64,000 nt of DNA, taken from contig CAJNOJ010000175.1 in the NCBI GenBank assembly GCA_905250025.1, positions 1 to 64,000 of the forward strand, given 5' to 3'. Under the pieces are notes generated by a model, which saw nothing but the letters and a program-made list of their open reading frames with translations, was not told the DNA's origin and ran no database searches. The translations under genes and the position numbers were made by a program. This document shows positions 49,785 to 61,752 of the stretch, one piece after another. Positions within the stretch are counted from its first letter, which is position 1; every line of letters starts with the position of its first letter. The stretch is from Adineta ricciae. Taxonomy: Eukaryota; Rotifera; Eurotatoria; Adinetida; Adinetidae.

Positions 49785-50412
49785 ATGGCAGACACGAAAA
49801 AATACGAAAGACTTCACGAATATCCTCTTCGCGATGTCGTGGAAATACCAGCCACTTATGGTAAGATCAGATTCTTCTTTACATTTCTTCTTAGTATACA
49901 AATAACTCTAAGGTGATTGTTTCTAACCGATCACCATTTTACTACACGATTACTGTCAACTAGAATAGAGTATGAGGGTTACAGAATGGATGCTAAGAAA
50001 CAAGAATAACGAGTTAATTCAGTTCTTACATATTGCATTCACTAATTAGGCGCTGTCCAGTCACAACCGTCAGCGGTAGGTGGTGAAAATAAACCACCAC
50101 CAAAACAAACTCTACTTCTTAGTGCTCTTCAACAATTCGAACATATTCCTATTGAATGCGTATGTTCATCTTGTCAACAGCATATTATCACTCGTACTGT
50201 AAAGAAAAATGGTGCTCTGAACTGGTTGACTTGCGGTGGAACCTTCATACTGGGCTGTGTTGCAGGATGCTGCTTAATTCCATTTTGTATTGATGCTCTT
50301 AAAGTACGGTTCAAACTTCCTATATGCACGATTCCTTATTTCTTTTATTTAGAATACATTGCATTATTGCCCGAATTGTGGCAAACTACTGGCAGAAGTC
50401 AAACGTATTTAA
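49785..50412 (+). CDS. LITAF-domain protein, tandem copy 1
   Basis: Three exons (49785-49860, 50050-50303, 50353-50412) splice to 129 residues. The LITAF/SIMPLE domain has its two zinc half-knuckles, CSSCQQHI and HYCPNCGKLL, around a hydrophobic Cys-rich insert (GCVAGCCLIPFCID) that inserts into the cytosolic leaflet. LITAF proteins are monotopic membrane proteins of late endosomes/lysosomes acting in endosomal sorting. The N-terminal 60 residues are unordered and Pro/Glu-rich. It lies 0.7 kb upstream of a paralogue with the same exon pattern. Confidence 0.88.
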
Positions 50413-51115
50413 TACATATATTTTCAAACAAATAAGGATTGGCCTATTTCTTTTTAACTCTTATCAATAATATCATCTTGATTTTTCTTCTTTTCTATTT
50501 TCATACAGTACCTCGACCGATCCAGTAAAATCTTCATAGAGTTACCATACACTTTCATTCTTTAATTTTATTTGAAAATTCAATAAAATATATATAAATC
50601 AACATTTTAATAATATGTGTCTATAAACCTGAAATGAAAATGATATTTTAAATAAATATTAGTTATAAAATTCTTGCATTACCAAGCAACTAATGGCATA
50701 ATGTCAATGTTTGACTCATTGACATACTTTTAATCGATTGACCGTAAAAAAGAGATGGTCATCGTGATCGTATCATTATTTTACAAAAAAAGCTCGGCGA
50801 AATCCTGTATCCATACGTTTTTTTGGAAAAGAAAAATCCATTAGATGAACTAGTAACACTGTTGTCATCGATGTTTTCGTGTTTCATAACACTTGATTCG
50901 CTCTGTTCCAATCATTTTGACGCCATTGAAAAGCGAAGACGTGGGATGCAGCGCTTGTCGTTTGGTTACGCTTCGTCGGAGAAGACATATCACCGATAAA
51001 AATGAATCTGAAAGAAAAAATAGAAAACGAGAAGAAAAAAAATCACATTGCTTATTTGACTCGATTGCATTATCCGATAGTAACTGAGTGAAACACTACT
51101 CGGGTCGAAAACAAT
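50413..51115. other. Spacer between the two LITAF genes
   Basis: About 700 bp. The part from about 50935 matches the upstream region of LITAF gene 1 (shared GATGTGGGATG-like, GTTACGCTTC and GCATTATCCGATAGTA blocks) and should contain the copied promoter. The remainder is AT-rich 3' sequence of copy 1. Confidence 0.5.
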
Positions 51116-51785
51116 ATGACAGACACAAAAGAAGCCGAAGCCAATGCTTCGCTCACCCTTCTCGAGATCAAGGAAAATACGGCTGCTCAACAACCGCCAA
51201 CGTATGGTAAGACGCTGTTTCAAACAATTTTCATTTCACTTCGTTTCAAGCTACAGGACTTCCGTGGATAGAGATAAAACTGGATCACACGAATTTCTTT
51301 AGAACTATTGTATACCATTGACAATAGTGGAGGAATGTCTCTCGAACAGGGATTAGTACATTGAATGACGGGAGAGGGCAAATACGATCAGAATTGCTTT
51401 CCATTCATCTGTTGTGTTATTCTGTTAGGCACCGTGACGTCACAAGCATCGTCATCGAGCGCTCCAAAATCACCTTCGGATTCAATCGTTATCAGTGTTC
51501 CAGAAGTGTTCGATCATGACCCCACGAGCTGTTTATGTTGGAATTGTCATCAACGTATAGTTACGCGTACTGAGAAAAAAATTGGCTATTTACCGTGGAT
51601 TATCTGTATGGCCATCGGATGCCTTTGCTGTTGGTTAGGATGCTGTTTGATTCCATTCTGCATTAGAGATTTGAAGGTGTGATAATAATATCCGATTTTT
51701 TTTCTCAGCATTCCTTTCTGTTTAGGATACCGAACATTATTGTCCAAACTGTGGAACATTTTTGGCACAGAAGCGACGAGTATAA
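51116..51785 (+). CDS. LITAF-domain protein, tandem copy 2
   Basis: Three exons (51116-51206, 51429-51676, 51726-51785) splice to 132 residues. Same layout as copy 1: a disordered N-terminus, zinc half-knuckles CLCWNCHQRI and HYCPNCGTFL, and a membrane insert (GCLCCWLGCCLIPFCI). The last exon is 60 bp in both copies. The N-termini have diverged strongly while the zinc/membrane core is kept, so the copies may differ in binding partners. Endosomal location is inferred from the family. Confidence 0.88.
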
Positions 51786-52351
51786 TATCAATACTGATAA
51801 TCACTTGAAGTTAACTTACCTAATGCGTATCCAATAACATCATCATCATCATCTCTTTTATTTTATTTTAATTTTACGTCTTTTGATTAAATGTTTTGCC
51901 CGTTTGTCATCAGAGTGTGTGAATATAAACATGGCATACTTCTTTTGTCTTAAACATTCCTAATATTTCTCGATTCAAAATACAATATTTCAGTAGCCTA
52001 CATATTTTCATTTTTTAATACAGCTCGCATCCATATAGTCAGATTTGATTCCTTGGAACAAAACACTGCGAGGATGTATTGGACGTTAGCGTCCTCTACA
52101 CAAAAACATTTAATATTCATCGAATACTCTCAACCGATTGAGATATATGATTCACGCAAATCCTTTTCCTATCATTAAGAAAATTGTTATTCCATAAACA
52201 AAGTCAAATTTGCAAACAATACATCATCGATCAAAATCCAACATACGATGATTCATAAAAAAATTTCTCAATATCCCTTCAGCGTTAGCAACATGTACTC
52301 TTATATAACTGATTATTTTAATTACAAAAGATTACTCCGTTTGATTTCATC
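51786..52351. other. Spacer upstream of deoxyhypusine synthase
   Basis: About 570 bp of AT-rich DNA with a short CAT repeat near 51839-51851. No gene seen. Confidence 0.5.
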
Positions 52352-53572
<1,221 letters not shown>

Positions 53573-53656
53573 TTGAAACAACTTTTTTCCAATATGTTCT
53601 CACACGCAAAGCAAATCAACCATCAATATTTTGTTTTGTTCTAGATATAAACAAAT

Positions 53657-54163
53657 ATGTATTCAATTCGTCCACATAGTTCAGGAAATCTCGAATTGAA
53701 CTTACCCACGTCGATGTATTCGGTTAGACCAATCATTGAACAAACCAATCCTAGTGAATCAGCGTTGAAGGATATTAAAAAACGGCAAGATGCTTTATTA
53801 GAAAAGATCGAGCATTTGTATAATCAGATTCGTCAATATCAAGAGAAAGCATCAACTCCACCTAGTCACGAAGAATTTGTCGTGCATCTTTCGGCGAAAA
53901 ATCCATCGACAAAGATTCTCGATACGATTCGACAATTTCATGACAAGTTATGCATTCGAACATTTCGTCATTCGTCATTGAAAGACAATTTGGTTTTTAG
54001 TCAGCTGCCAAATTTATCGTCATCAAACAATGCAAATCGATCACTAAGTATCATCTGGACTGATGAGAATGACCTTTCTTCGATGTTTCATTCACATATG
54101 AAAATCAACGACGAGCAACAAATTATTAATTTACTTTCTCACCACTTAACAAATATGAATTGA
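53657..54163 (+). CDS. AIMP2: AIMP2-like tRNA synthetase complex scaffold, short form
   Basis: Single exon, 168 residues. The N-terminal MYSIRP, ELNLPTSMYSVRPI and the following helix (RQDALLEKIEHLYNQIRQ) match AIMP2/p38, which holds lysyl-tRNA synthetase by its N-terminal peptide and forms a leucine-zipper core of the multi-tRNA-synthetase complex. Vertebrate AIMP2 is about 320 residues with a C-terminal GST-like domain. Here only the start of that region is visible (SLSIIWTDEN) before the stop, so the GST domain is mostly missing. The gene follows DHPS closely and has an acceptor-like TTTTGTTCTAG 12 bp before its ATG. Confidence 0.72.
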   Translation: MYSIRPHSSGNLELNLPTSMYSVRPIIEQTNPSESALKDIKKRQDALLEKIEHLYNQIRQYQEKASTPPSHEEFVVHLSAKNPSTKILDTIRQFHDKLCIRTFRHSSLKDNLVFSQLPNLSSSNNANRSLSIIWTDENDLSSMFHSHMKINDEQQIINLLSHHLTNMN

Positions 54164-54489
54164 TCACATAGCTCTCTTTTCTACTCACACATAAATAAAT
54201 AATAAAGAATGTATTAGTCGATATGTTTTTTTCTTCTCTGTCTCTCTCTCCCATTCTATGCTTCTGATAAACATACGATTACGAGTGGATTGCTTCACAA
54301 TCAGAGAGGATGAAAAAAAAGAGCGAGAGAGAGAAAATATAAAAAAGTAACTCATTTTTATACGTAAGACGCACAAATATGCACGTAAATGCAATATGTC
54401 TGGTTTTATTGACTCTGATACGACGTCAGAGTGCCGACGTGTGAAATATGTAGTAACGAAAACGTTTATCTTGTTAACCTTATTTTTAG
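54164..54489. other. Spacer upstream of ADSL
   Basis: About 325 bp. Contains a CT-rich run near 54236-54252 and ends in the acceptor-like CCTTATTTTTAG directly in front of the ADSL ATG. Confidence 0.5.
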
Positions 54490-56740
54490 ATGTCAGAATA
54501 TACAGGAACAACTCATGATAGTCGACGACCATCTCAATCGGAATCAGTATCGATTAGCCAGCAAGACCAGCAATCATTGAAAGCAAGTCGTCATCCGAGT
54601 ATATCAAATAGTAGCAGTGGAAAAGATCAAACTGTTGCTGCAACATCGATATCGTACGATGACCGATCCAAATATCGTTCGCCACTGGTTTCGCGTTATG
54701 CATCAGCGGAAATGAGTTTTAATTTCAGTGAAGTGAAGAAATTTTCGACATGGAGACGTCTTTGGTTTTGGTTAGCGAAATGTCAAAAGGTAAGAGAGTG
54801 GATTGATTGACCGAGAAGAAGAACGATGACTGATTGTGGTACTTGTAGCAATTAGGCTTGGATATTACTGACGAGCAATTAGATGAAATGGAAAAGAATT
54901 TAACAAATATTGATTTTGATACAGCTGAAGCGGAAGAACGCCGTCGTCGACATGATGTCATGGCTCATGTGCACACATTCGCACGTTGTTGCCCGAAAGC
55001 TTCGTCAATTATTCATCTCGGTGCAACATCAGCCTATGTGGGCGACAATGCTGTACGTAAATTCAGAAAAAAATTGCTTTGATCATGAAATGATTTTGTT
55101 CCCGATTAGGATTTGATCGTTATGAGAGATGGATTTGAAATTTTGATTAGTAAAGTAAGAAAACGGATTTTATCTCGAATGAATAGATCTATCGAATGTT
55201 TAGCTCGTTCGATGTATTCAACGATTAACTCAATTTGCACAAGACTATGCTTGTCTACCAACGTTGGGTTATACGCATATGCAGTATGTCGAGTAGCCTA
55301 CGTCGAGATGATATCGTTCTATATCTTCTTAGACCGGCTCAGTTGACGACAGTCGGAAAACGCGCATGTGTTTGGATTCAAGATTTATTGATGGACTTGA
55401 AAAATTTTGAACGAGTAAAACGCCAATTGAAATTCCGTGGTGTCAAGGGTACGACCGGCACCCAAGCGTCATTTCTACAATTGTTCAACGGTGATCATTC
55501 GAAAGTAGGATGAAGAAAGAAACGATTTTTGATAATCTTTTTTTTCGGAATAGGTTGAGGAATTGGATCGAATGGTAACGGAAATGGCCGGATTTTCCAA
55601 GTAAACTACTTACATGAACAGAAATACAAACTCATTTCCATCATCTAGAGCTTTTATCATTTGCGGTCAAACATATACGCGTAAACTTGATGTTGAAGTC
55701 ATGACTGTTCTTGCCAGTTTCGGTGCTACAATTCATAAAGTAATAGACATTCTACACGTGTTCATCTATTGGAAGTTCGAGTTTCTTTTTACAATTGTAG
55801 ATGTGCACTGACATCCGTTTATTAGCAAGTTTGAAAGAAATTGAAGAGCCATTCGAAATCGAACAAATTGGTAGGAGTAGCTATTTATTTGAAAATTCAT
55901 ATTCTTTACAAAAATCCACCACAGGCTCGAGTGCAATGCCTTACAAACGTAATCCAATGAGATGTGAACGATGCTGTGCCATGGCACGTCATTTAATGAC
56001 CTTAATTAATGATCCACTCGGAACACACTCCGTTCAATGGATGGAACGAACATTAGATGATAGTGCGAACAAGTAATCAGTTCACCAAATGATTCTTATT
56101 TTCGTTCAATACTTTATTTCATAAACTTAGACGTATTTGTATCCCGGAAGCCTTTTTAACTACTGATATTATCCTTTTTACTTTGCTGAACATTACTGAA
56201 GGTCTCGTCGTTTATCCAAAAGTACGTTAAAAGTTCACATGAGCATCCAGCTAACACTCATTCATCCATGTAGGTTATTGATAAACATATCAAGCAGGAA
56301 TTACCTTTTATGGCAACAGAAAATATTATTATGGCTATGGTAAAATCGTTGAAACAGATAATCACTCTCGAATGAAATCATTTCAGGTGTCGGCTGGTGG
56401 TAATCGTCAAGAATGTCATGAAAAGATTCGTACATTATCTCAAAAAGCTGCTGAACGAGTGAAAATGGATGGTTTAGATAATGATCTTGTCGAACGTGTC
56501 AAAGCAGATCCTTACTTTGCGCCCATTGTCGGCAAATTGGATGTTCTTCTAGATGCAAAAACATTTATCGGACGAGCACCTGAACAAGTAAATCGAGGTT
56601 GACTAACTGGCTGCCTGATCCCTTTTGTTTTTATTTTCTAGGTCTACGAATTTATTTCCCGTGAAGTCGAACCGGTACTGAATAACTTCGCATTGGTCAT
56701 TGCATCGAATTCGTCGAAACTGGCTGAATTAGCTGTCTAA
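54490..56740 (+). CDS. ADSL: Adenylosuccinate lyase
   Basis: About ten exons with introns near 50 bp. The fold is unambiguous: [102 protein letters not shown], the fumarase/lyase signature [28 protein letters not shown] and TENIIMAMV. The enzyme cleaves SAICAR to AICAR and adenylosuccinate to AMP, releasing fumarate, in purine synthesis. The active-site Ser is in the SSAMP loop. The N-terminus is about 50 residues longer than in vertebrates, rich in Ser/Gln/Thr with RRPSQS and SRHPSIS, which look like kinase sites. The intron before the signature splits the codon of its first Gly. Confidence 0.95.
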
Positions 56741-56890
56741 CTTGATGACAGTTCTTTTTTTACAATTATCTCCGTTTCTTTACTGAATAAAACCGTAGTT
56801 ATAGAACAAAAATAGATTCCTGGGCAAACTAAGGAGCTCACGGCAGTCTATCCCTCGCACTAAAGATAAAGCCGACAGTAATTGTCTCGT

Positions 56891-56913
56891 GTTAGAGATA
56901 CTCCTTCTCTAAC
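56891..56913. repeat. Short hairpin upstream of POLR1D
   Basis: Perfect 8-bp inverted repeat GTTAGAGA / TCTCTAAC with a 7-base loop, 30 bp before the POLR1D ATG, with partial extension on both sides (CTCGT / ACGAG). Could be a 5' leader structure or nothing. Confidence 0.4.
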
Positions 56914-56943
56914 GAGCACGCGAGTAACTCTTCTATCTTTCAG

Positions 56944-57309
56944 ATGCAATCGAATGACTATATAAAACTACAAGTTTGTCCAGTTGATGATAGCACCAGT
57001 TCGAAATCAACTGTCGGTGCAGCGAACCTTTCGTTTATCATCCGCGATGAAGACCATACGTTAGGCAATTCACTCCGATATGTGATCATGAAAAATCCAG
57101 CGGTCGACTTTTGTGGATACACTATACCTCACCCATCGGAATCGAAAATTAACTTTCGAATTCAGTCCAAAGTGAACGAAGATTCAACAGCTGTACCCGC
57201 TCTTGACATATTTCGACAAGGCTTAGTGGATTTGAAACAAATGTGTTCGATTGTGTTAGAAAAATATGAAGAAAATGTCAAGAATTTCAAAGAGATGGAA
57301 ACGAATTAA
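56944..57309 (+). CDS. POLR1D: RNA polymerase I/III subunit RPAC2 (AC19)
   Basis: Single exon, 121 residues. The alpha-like domain signature EDHTLGNSLRYVIMKNPAV is followed by FCGYTIPHPSESKINFRIQ and a C-terminal helix, as in animal POLR1D. RPAC2 pairs with RPAC1 to form the alpha-like heterodimer on which RNA polymerases I and III assemble. The ATG directly abuts CTATCTTTCAG, an ideal acceptor, suggesting trans-splicing. Located 203 bp after the ADSL stop on the same strand. Confidence 0.95.
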   Translation: MQSNDYIKLQVCPVDDSTSSKSTVGAANLSFIIRDEDHTLGNSLRYVIMKNPAVDFCGYTIPHPSESKINFRIQSKVNEDSTAVPALDIFRQGLVDLKQMCSIVLEKYEENVKNFKEMETN

Positions 57310-57696
57310 CGTTCATTGCTTTTTTTTTTTGTTATGAAAAATAAATATGAACATTTGAAAGGAATAACAAGATATTTTTTTCTATCAATAACGTTCTCTT
57401 GATTAGTAGAGCTTTATGTAAACTAAGAATGTAAAGAATTTTGCGTGCGATTGCATAAAAAATGTAAAAAAAAAGGAAATAATCGTTCTCTCACGTCGTG
57501 TGAGCTAATCCTAACGAAGAAAGTAGAGGGCGTTGTAGCAGAGCGCTACATATCATCGCTGAAGTCAGATCGATCGTAGCGTTATCTCTACTTCTATCTC
57601 TCTTACTATGACTATTCTTCCAACATCTGTTTGTTACATATCTATTTATTCAATATTGAACTAAAATATGAGCATAGATTAACAGTGAACATTAGT
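57310..57696. other. Spacer upstream of ZDHHC gene
   Basis: About 390 bp, AT-rich at its start, with a more mixed part near 57490-57600. No supported gene or tRNA fold. Confidence 0.45.
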
Positions 57697-59355
57697 ATGA
57701 GTAGAATGTCTCAGGTTTGTTGTTTGAAATGAAGTCAATGTTACGATTTGTTCATATTTAGTACGTTGAAAGTCGACATCGGGTGTTTTGCTACGGACGT
57801 TGCATTACCGGTCAAAACCATAGCATATTTTGTCTTGCACTTCTATTAATTACGGTTACATCTAGTCTTTTCTTTGTTTTTGAGTACGAAAATCATCGAG
57901 ATCCTTCTGCCCATCATCTACCATTGATTTTCATTTTAGTTGTCCTTATTTAACCAAAGAACTCAGCCCATTGATACCAGTTTTTGCTGCTATTCTATTT
58001 CTCTCTGTTATTTGTTGTATTTTACGAACTGCTTGTACAGATCCAGGCATTCTTCCTCGTGCAACACCCGACGAACTACTTTACTTAGAAAGGACAGGTA
58101 AAATATTTCTCTTGCCATCTATGAAATCTCATGTATTATTATCACTTGCGACAGATAATACACAAACAGTTGCGCTCTCTGGTCGAATCATGGAGCTTCA
58201 AATGCGTAGTGGTCATGTTCTACAATTGAAATTTTGTCAAACATGTCGACTCTTCCGACCGCCGCGAGTATCACACTGTTCATTGTGTAACGCATGTATA
58301 GGTAAGACGAAAAGATAAAAAAACGATGAGAAGATAACTGTGTCTCTTTCTTTTTTTAGCAAATTTCGATCATCATTGGTTTGTATTCATGTTTTTGCAC
58401 ATTTCAAAGTTGTTATTGCATGTATATTTTAGTCCATGGGTTGGAAATTGTGTTGGTTTAAGAAATTATCGATATTTTTATTTATTTTTGTTCTCATTAT
58501 CGCTGCTTTGCACTTATATTTTCGTTTTTAATATCGTTAACATTGTTCTACGTAAGTAATCAAATCGACATTTTCGATTTGCGTTGAGTATCTCACTTGA
58601 ACTATCGTCTTCTACTACTTCATAAATTCGCTCTCCTTCGGACAAACGATTTACAGCAATAACGCTTTGGGGAATGCATTGAATTGAATTATCCTTATTG
58701 GAATAGAATCAGTCGAGCGATTCTGCTATTCTATCGAATTAATGAGAGGAGAAACTGACTAGACATGTTTTTAGGTTCGCAGAACAACTCGACAGTTGCA
58801 GATGCCATACGTGAAACACCAGCGACCATGGCCGAAGCACTCATCTGCTTCTTTTCAATTTGGTCCATTATTGGTCTTTGGAGTTATCATACATATTTAA
58901 TTTGCCGTAGTGTAACAACAAACGAAGATGTATGTTTGAGAAATTAACCTAAAACACATTTCCTATTGCTTGTTTACAGATTAAAGATACATGGGCTACA
59001 CCGCATCGTGGAGGAAATCAAATCAATCCATTCTCTCGAGGCAATGGATTAGTAAATTGTTTTGCTACTTTATGTGGACCATTACCACCGAGCTTTCTCA
59101 ATCTACGAGCGATCGTCAAACAAGAGAATAGCATACCGATGACAGTAACTGGTACGAATAATAATAATAATAACACTTCGGACGGAATCGTAAGATACTT
59201 TCCTGAAGAAAATGGGAACTACTCTAATCAGGTGGTAAGTGATTTTCTCGTTAGAATACACTGATTCTATTTGAATATTTTCACTTTTGTAGGGAAACAC
59301 TTCTGGAATACATTCTACTCAGCAACAACGTTATCTACCACGTGATTACGCATGA
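57697..59355 (+). CDS. Palmitoyltransferase, ZDHHC9/14/18 type
   Basis: Multi-exon gene. First exon is tiny (MSRMSQ), then [17 protein letters not shown] as in the ZDHHC9/14/18 group, two hydrophobic helices, the [16 protein letters not shown] motif, and the cysteine-rich domain [30 protein letters not shown] 53-bp intron splits the catalytic DHHC motif after the first bases of its Cys codon; splicing restores [19 protein letters not shown]. Two more helices and a TTxE-like end (SVTTNED) follow. The enzyme attaches palmitate to cysteines of membrane proteins at Golgi or plasma membrane; the ZDHHC9 group acts on Ras-type targets. The tail is Asn/Thr/Gln-rich. DTD1 starts 170 bp further on. Confidence 0.9.
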
Positions 59356-59525
59356 AATGTCAGATTTATTTTCATTTTTTTGTTGTTGTTTTGTTCTGTC
59401 ATGCATTTATTTTGAGAATTTCTTTTTTCTATGTAAGCGAATGTCGTTGGATGTGTTTCAGCTTAATGTGTTAATCAATCAAAAAAAATATATATACAGA
59501 GAATTCTTCTTAAATTCAGATTCTA

Positions 59526-60087
59526 ATGCGTGCTGTGATTCAACGCGTTCTTCGAGCTAGTGTTCGAGTAGGTGATGATCTGATCAGCTCCATTGATCGC
59601 GGCCTCTGCGTTCTCATTGGTATTACTCATGATGATGATCCAAGTGATGTTGATTACATCGTGAAAAAGTTACTCTCTATTCGACTATGGCCGTCGGCTG
59701 ACGGTAGTAAAAATTGGACTCGAAACGTTGTTGAGATCGATGGAAGTCTTTTGTGCGTTAGTCAATTTACTCTACATGCAACATTGAAAGGAACAAAACC
59801 AGATTTTCATTTGTCAATGTCCGGTGAACAATCTAGGGTTGTCTATGAAAAATTGTTAAGTCAATTGAAACTAAGTTACAAATCGGAGAAAATTTTCGAT
59901 GGACAATTCGGAGCAATGATGAATGTAAATATCGGTACGTATTTTTGAAGATTTGAATTAAGTTAAAATATCATCTCATCGATGTATTCTAGAAAATGAG
60001 GGCCCTGTGACCATTATTCTCGATAGTCGCTCGAAGAAACCTATGACAACAACACCAGCAGCAGAAGCGAACGCCGACGAAGATTAA
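59526..60087 (+). CDS. DTD1: D-aminoacyl-tRNA deacylase
   Basis: Two exons (59526-59934, 59993-60087) splice to 167 residues. The start MRAVIQRVLRASV, the catalytic SQFTL motif (VSQFTLHATLKGTKPDFH) and the Gly-cisPro motif ENEGPVTI define DTD. The enzyme hydrolyses D-amino acids from mischarged tRNA and rejects L-amino acids through the cisPro loop. The short C-terminal tail is Thr/Ala/Glu-rich and unordered. An acceptor-like AAATTCAG lies 6 bases before the ATG. Confidence 0.95.
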
Positions 60088-61497
60088 AACAAACTTTCGA
60101 TCGACACAATAATGCAACGTCAAACATAGGACATCGGAGCATGTCTACTCGCTTTATATTGTTCTCGAAAATCTCATTTATTGCGATGAACTCAGAAAGT
60201 ATCAATAAACTCTCTTGGTACAACGGAATATTCTATTAATTATTTATTTCCCACGCATTTGTCATTCTGCCTACAACAACATTAGTCTGCTGACTATAGT
60301 GTCACAATCAGAGACATTTCAGCTTCCATGATATTTCCGATCCAAAAGTAATGTGTGTTACCAGATATGCTCAGTTATTGTAGAATATCGAACTGAGTTT
60401 GTAAGCGATTGAAAGAAATAAGAAAATCCGTAGATCGTTAGATTTTAACGGTTTGAACTCAGAAGTCACACGATGATGAAGTTGATGAAATCATCTCAAA
60501 ATATCTAAAGAACTCTTTGGAGAGTTTTTGAGAGGTACAATTTATTTATAGTAACAATTCTTATTAATTTCCAATTTGAACAGAATCATTGTTTATTTTT
60601 CAAAGAAATCGTAGGCGTACGTAACGATGTGTACATTTATTCCATTCGGAATGAATAAACCATTTCTATCACTCATTTTACCGGAGAGAACACACTTTTA
60701 AGATATTCATAGGACGTGTTGGTGAACTAAGAAACTAGAAGAACCTTTGGCAGAATGTTTCGTAGTAGTGCTAAATATGGATGGAAGGATGTGTGCAAAG
60801 TCAACATGTGATTATTGAATTATTCATGATGAGTAAGACATTGTCGGAAGTGTATTTCAAAATGAACAGTGACCCAGGCTGTTTCTTCCGTCAACGATCG
60901 TTAACTTGCCAAACTTCTTTCGATTATTATGTATAATTACGACTACTAGGTGAAATAGGACTACCCAAAGGACATGGGTGTAGCAAAGTGCTCTATGAAG
61001 GTCAGTTCTTTGTTTATGGTTATTTGAGAATAAATATTAACGCCATGCTAAGACAGATCGTATAGAGCTTTTTAATTAATCAAGTCAATCAGACGCAAAC
61101 TTATTCTAGTCTCAATATGATTAGATTTCGATGTAATTCGAGTGTCTTATTGTCGTCATTAAGAATATGATGTTTCAATGATGCCGGTGATGCAGTCCAT
61201 ATCAGTAGATATCGATTGGAAATTTCAAATTTGATCGATTGATCATGTTTATAAACGATCTGAGAATGAATACCATTGACAATCAATCGATTGATTAAAC
61301 AGAAGATAATCGACAGACTTCATTGTAATCAACTAAATTACGTAGGAATGAAATCCGATCTGTGGAAGTTTAGGTTTCTAATGAACAATCATACTCGTAT
61401 GTCTCAATGAATTCTCAGAGCATAAATAAAAAGAAACAAACGCTCATTTCAACTACATTTGCAATTGTTGTCATCTAGTGGATATACACATCAAATC
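60088..61497. other. AT-rich intergenic region
   Basis: About 1.4 kb between DTD1 and the candidate peptide precursor. Reading frames here are short and without recognisable features. No inverted repeats of note. Confidence 0.5.
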
Positions 61498-61752
61498 ATG
61501 ATTGCATTTACAGTACCAATACTTGTCGTCTTATTAATAACCAGTCAATGTATGGATGCTTATCCATCAGCATCGTCAATTGGTTTGAAAGATAATCATC
61601 GCTCACTGAATTTTCGGTTGAAACGTGACTTTGGCTATTTACAACGACATGAATTGGCAAATCTATACAACGATGAAATCCCGGAAGAAAGTTTACAGTA
61701 TGGTTATGCATTTGTTCCACATCAAACGCGTAAACGTTTAATTGACTTTTAA
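61498..61752 (+). CDS. Candidate secreted peptide precursor
   Basis: 84-residue single-exon frame. Residues 1-20 form a strong signal peptide (MIAFTVPILVVLLITSQC). Two dibasic sites follow, a furin-like RLKR at about 42-45 and RKR near the end, and would release a 35-residue peptide starting DFGYLQRHEL plus the tetrapeptide LIDF. The layout fits a neuropeptide or peptide hormone, but I do not recognise a family and there is no amidation Gly. An acceptor-like CATCTAG precedes the ATG by 20 bases. Non-coding remains possible for so short a frame, though the signal-peptide/dibasic pattern is specific. Confidence 0.55.
   Translation: MIAFTVPILVVLLITSQCMDAYPSASSIGLKDNHRSLNFRLKRDFGYLQRHELANLYNDEIPEESLQYGYAFVPHQTRKRLIDF

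Noticed and set aside
57480-57620. Possible structured RNA or tRNA in the mixed-composition spacer
   Set aside because: No cloverleaf or conserved T-loop/A-box pair could be found by eye.
58350-58445. ZDHHC gene as a pseudogene lacking the catalytic cysteine (reads DHHW in the unspliced frame)
   Set aside because: A 53-bp intron with good sites restores DHHCPWVGNC.
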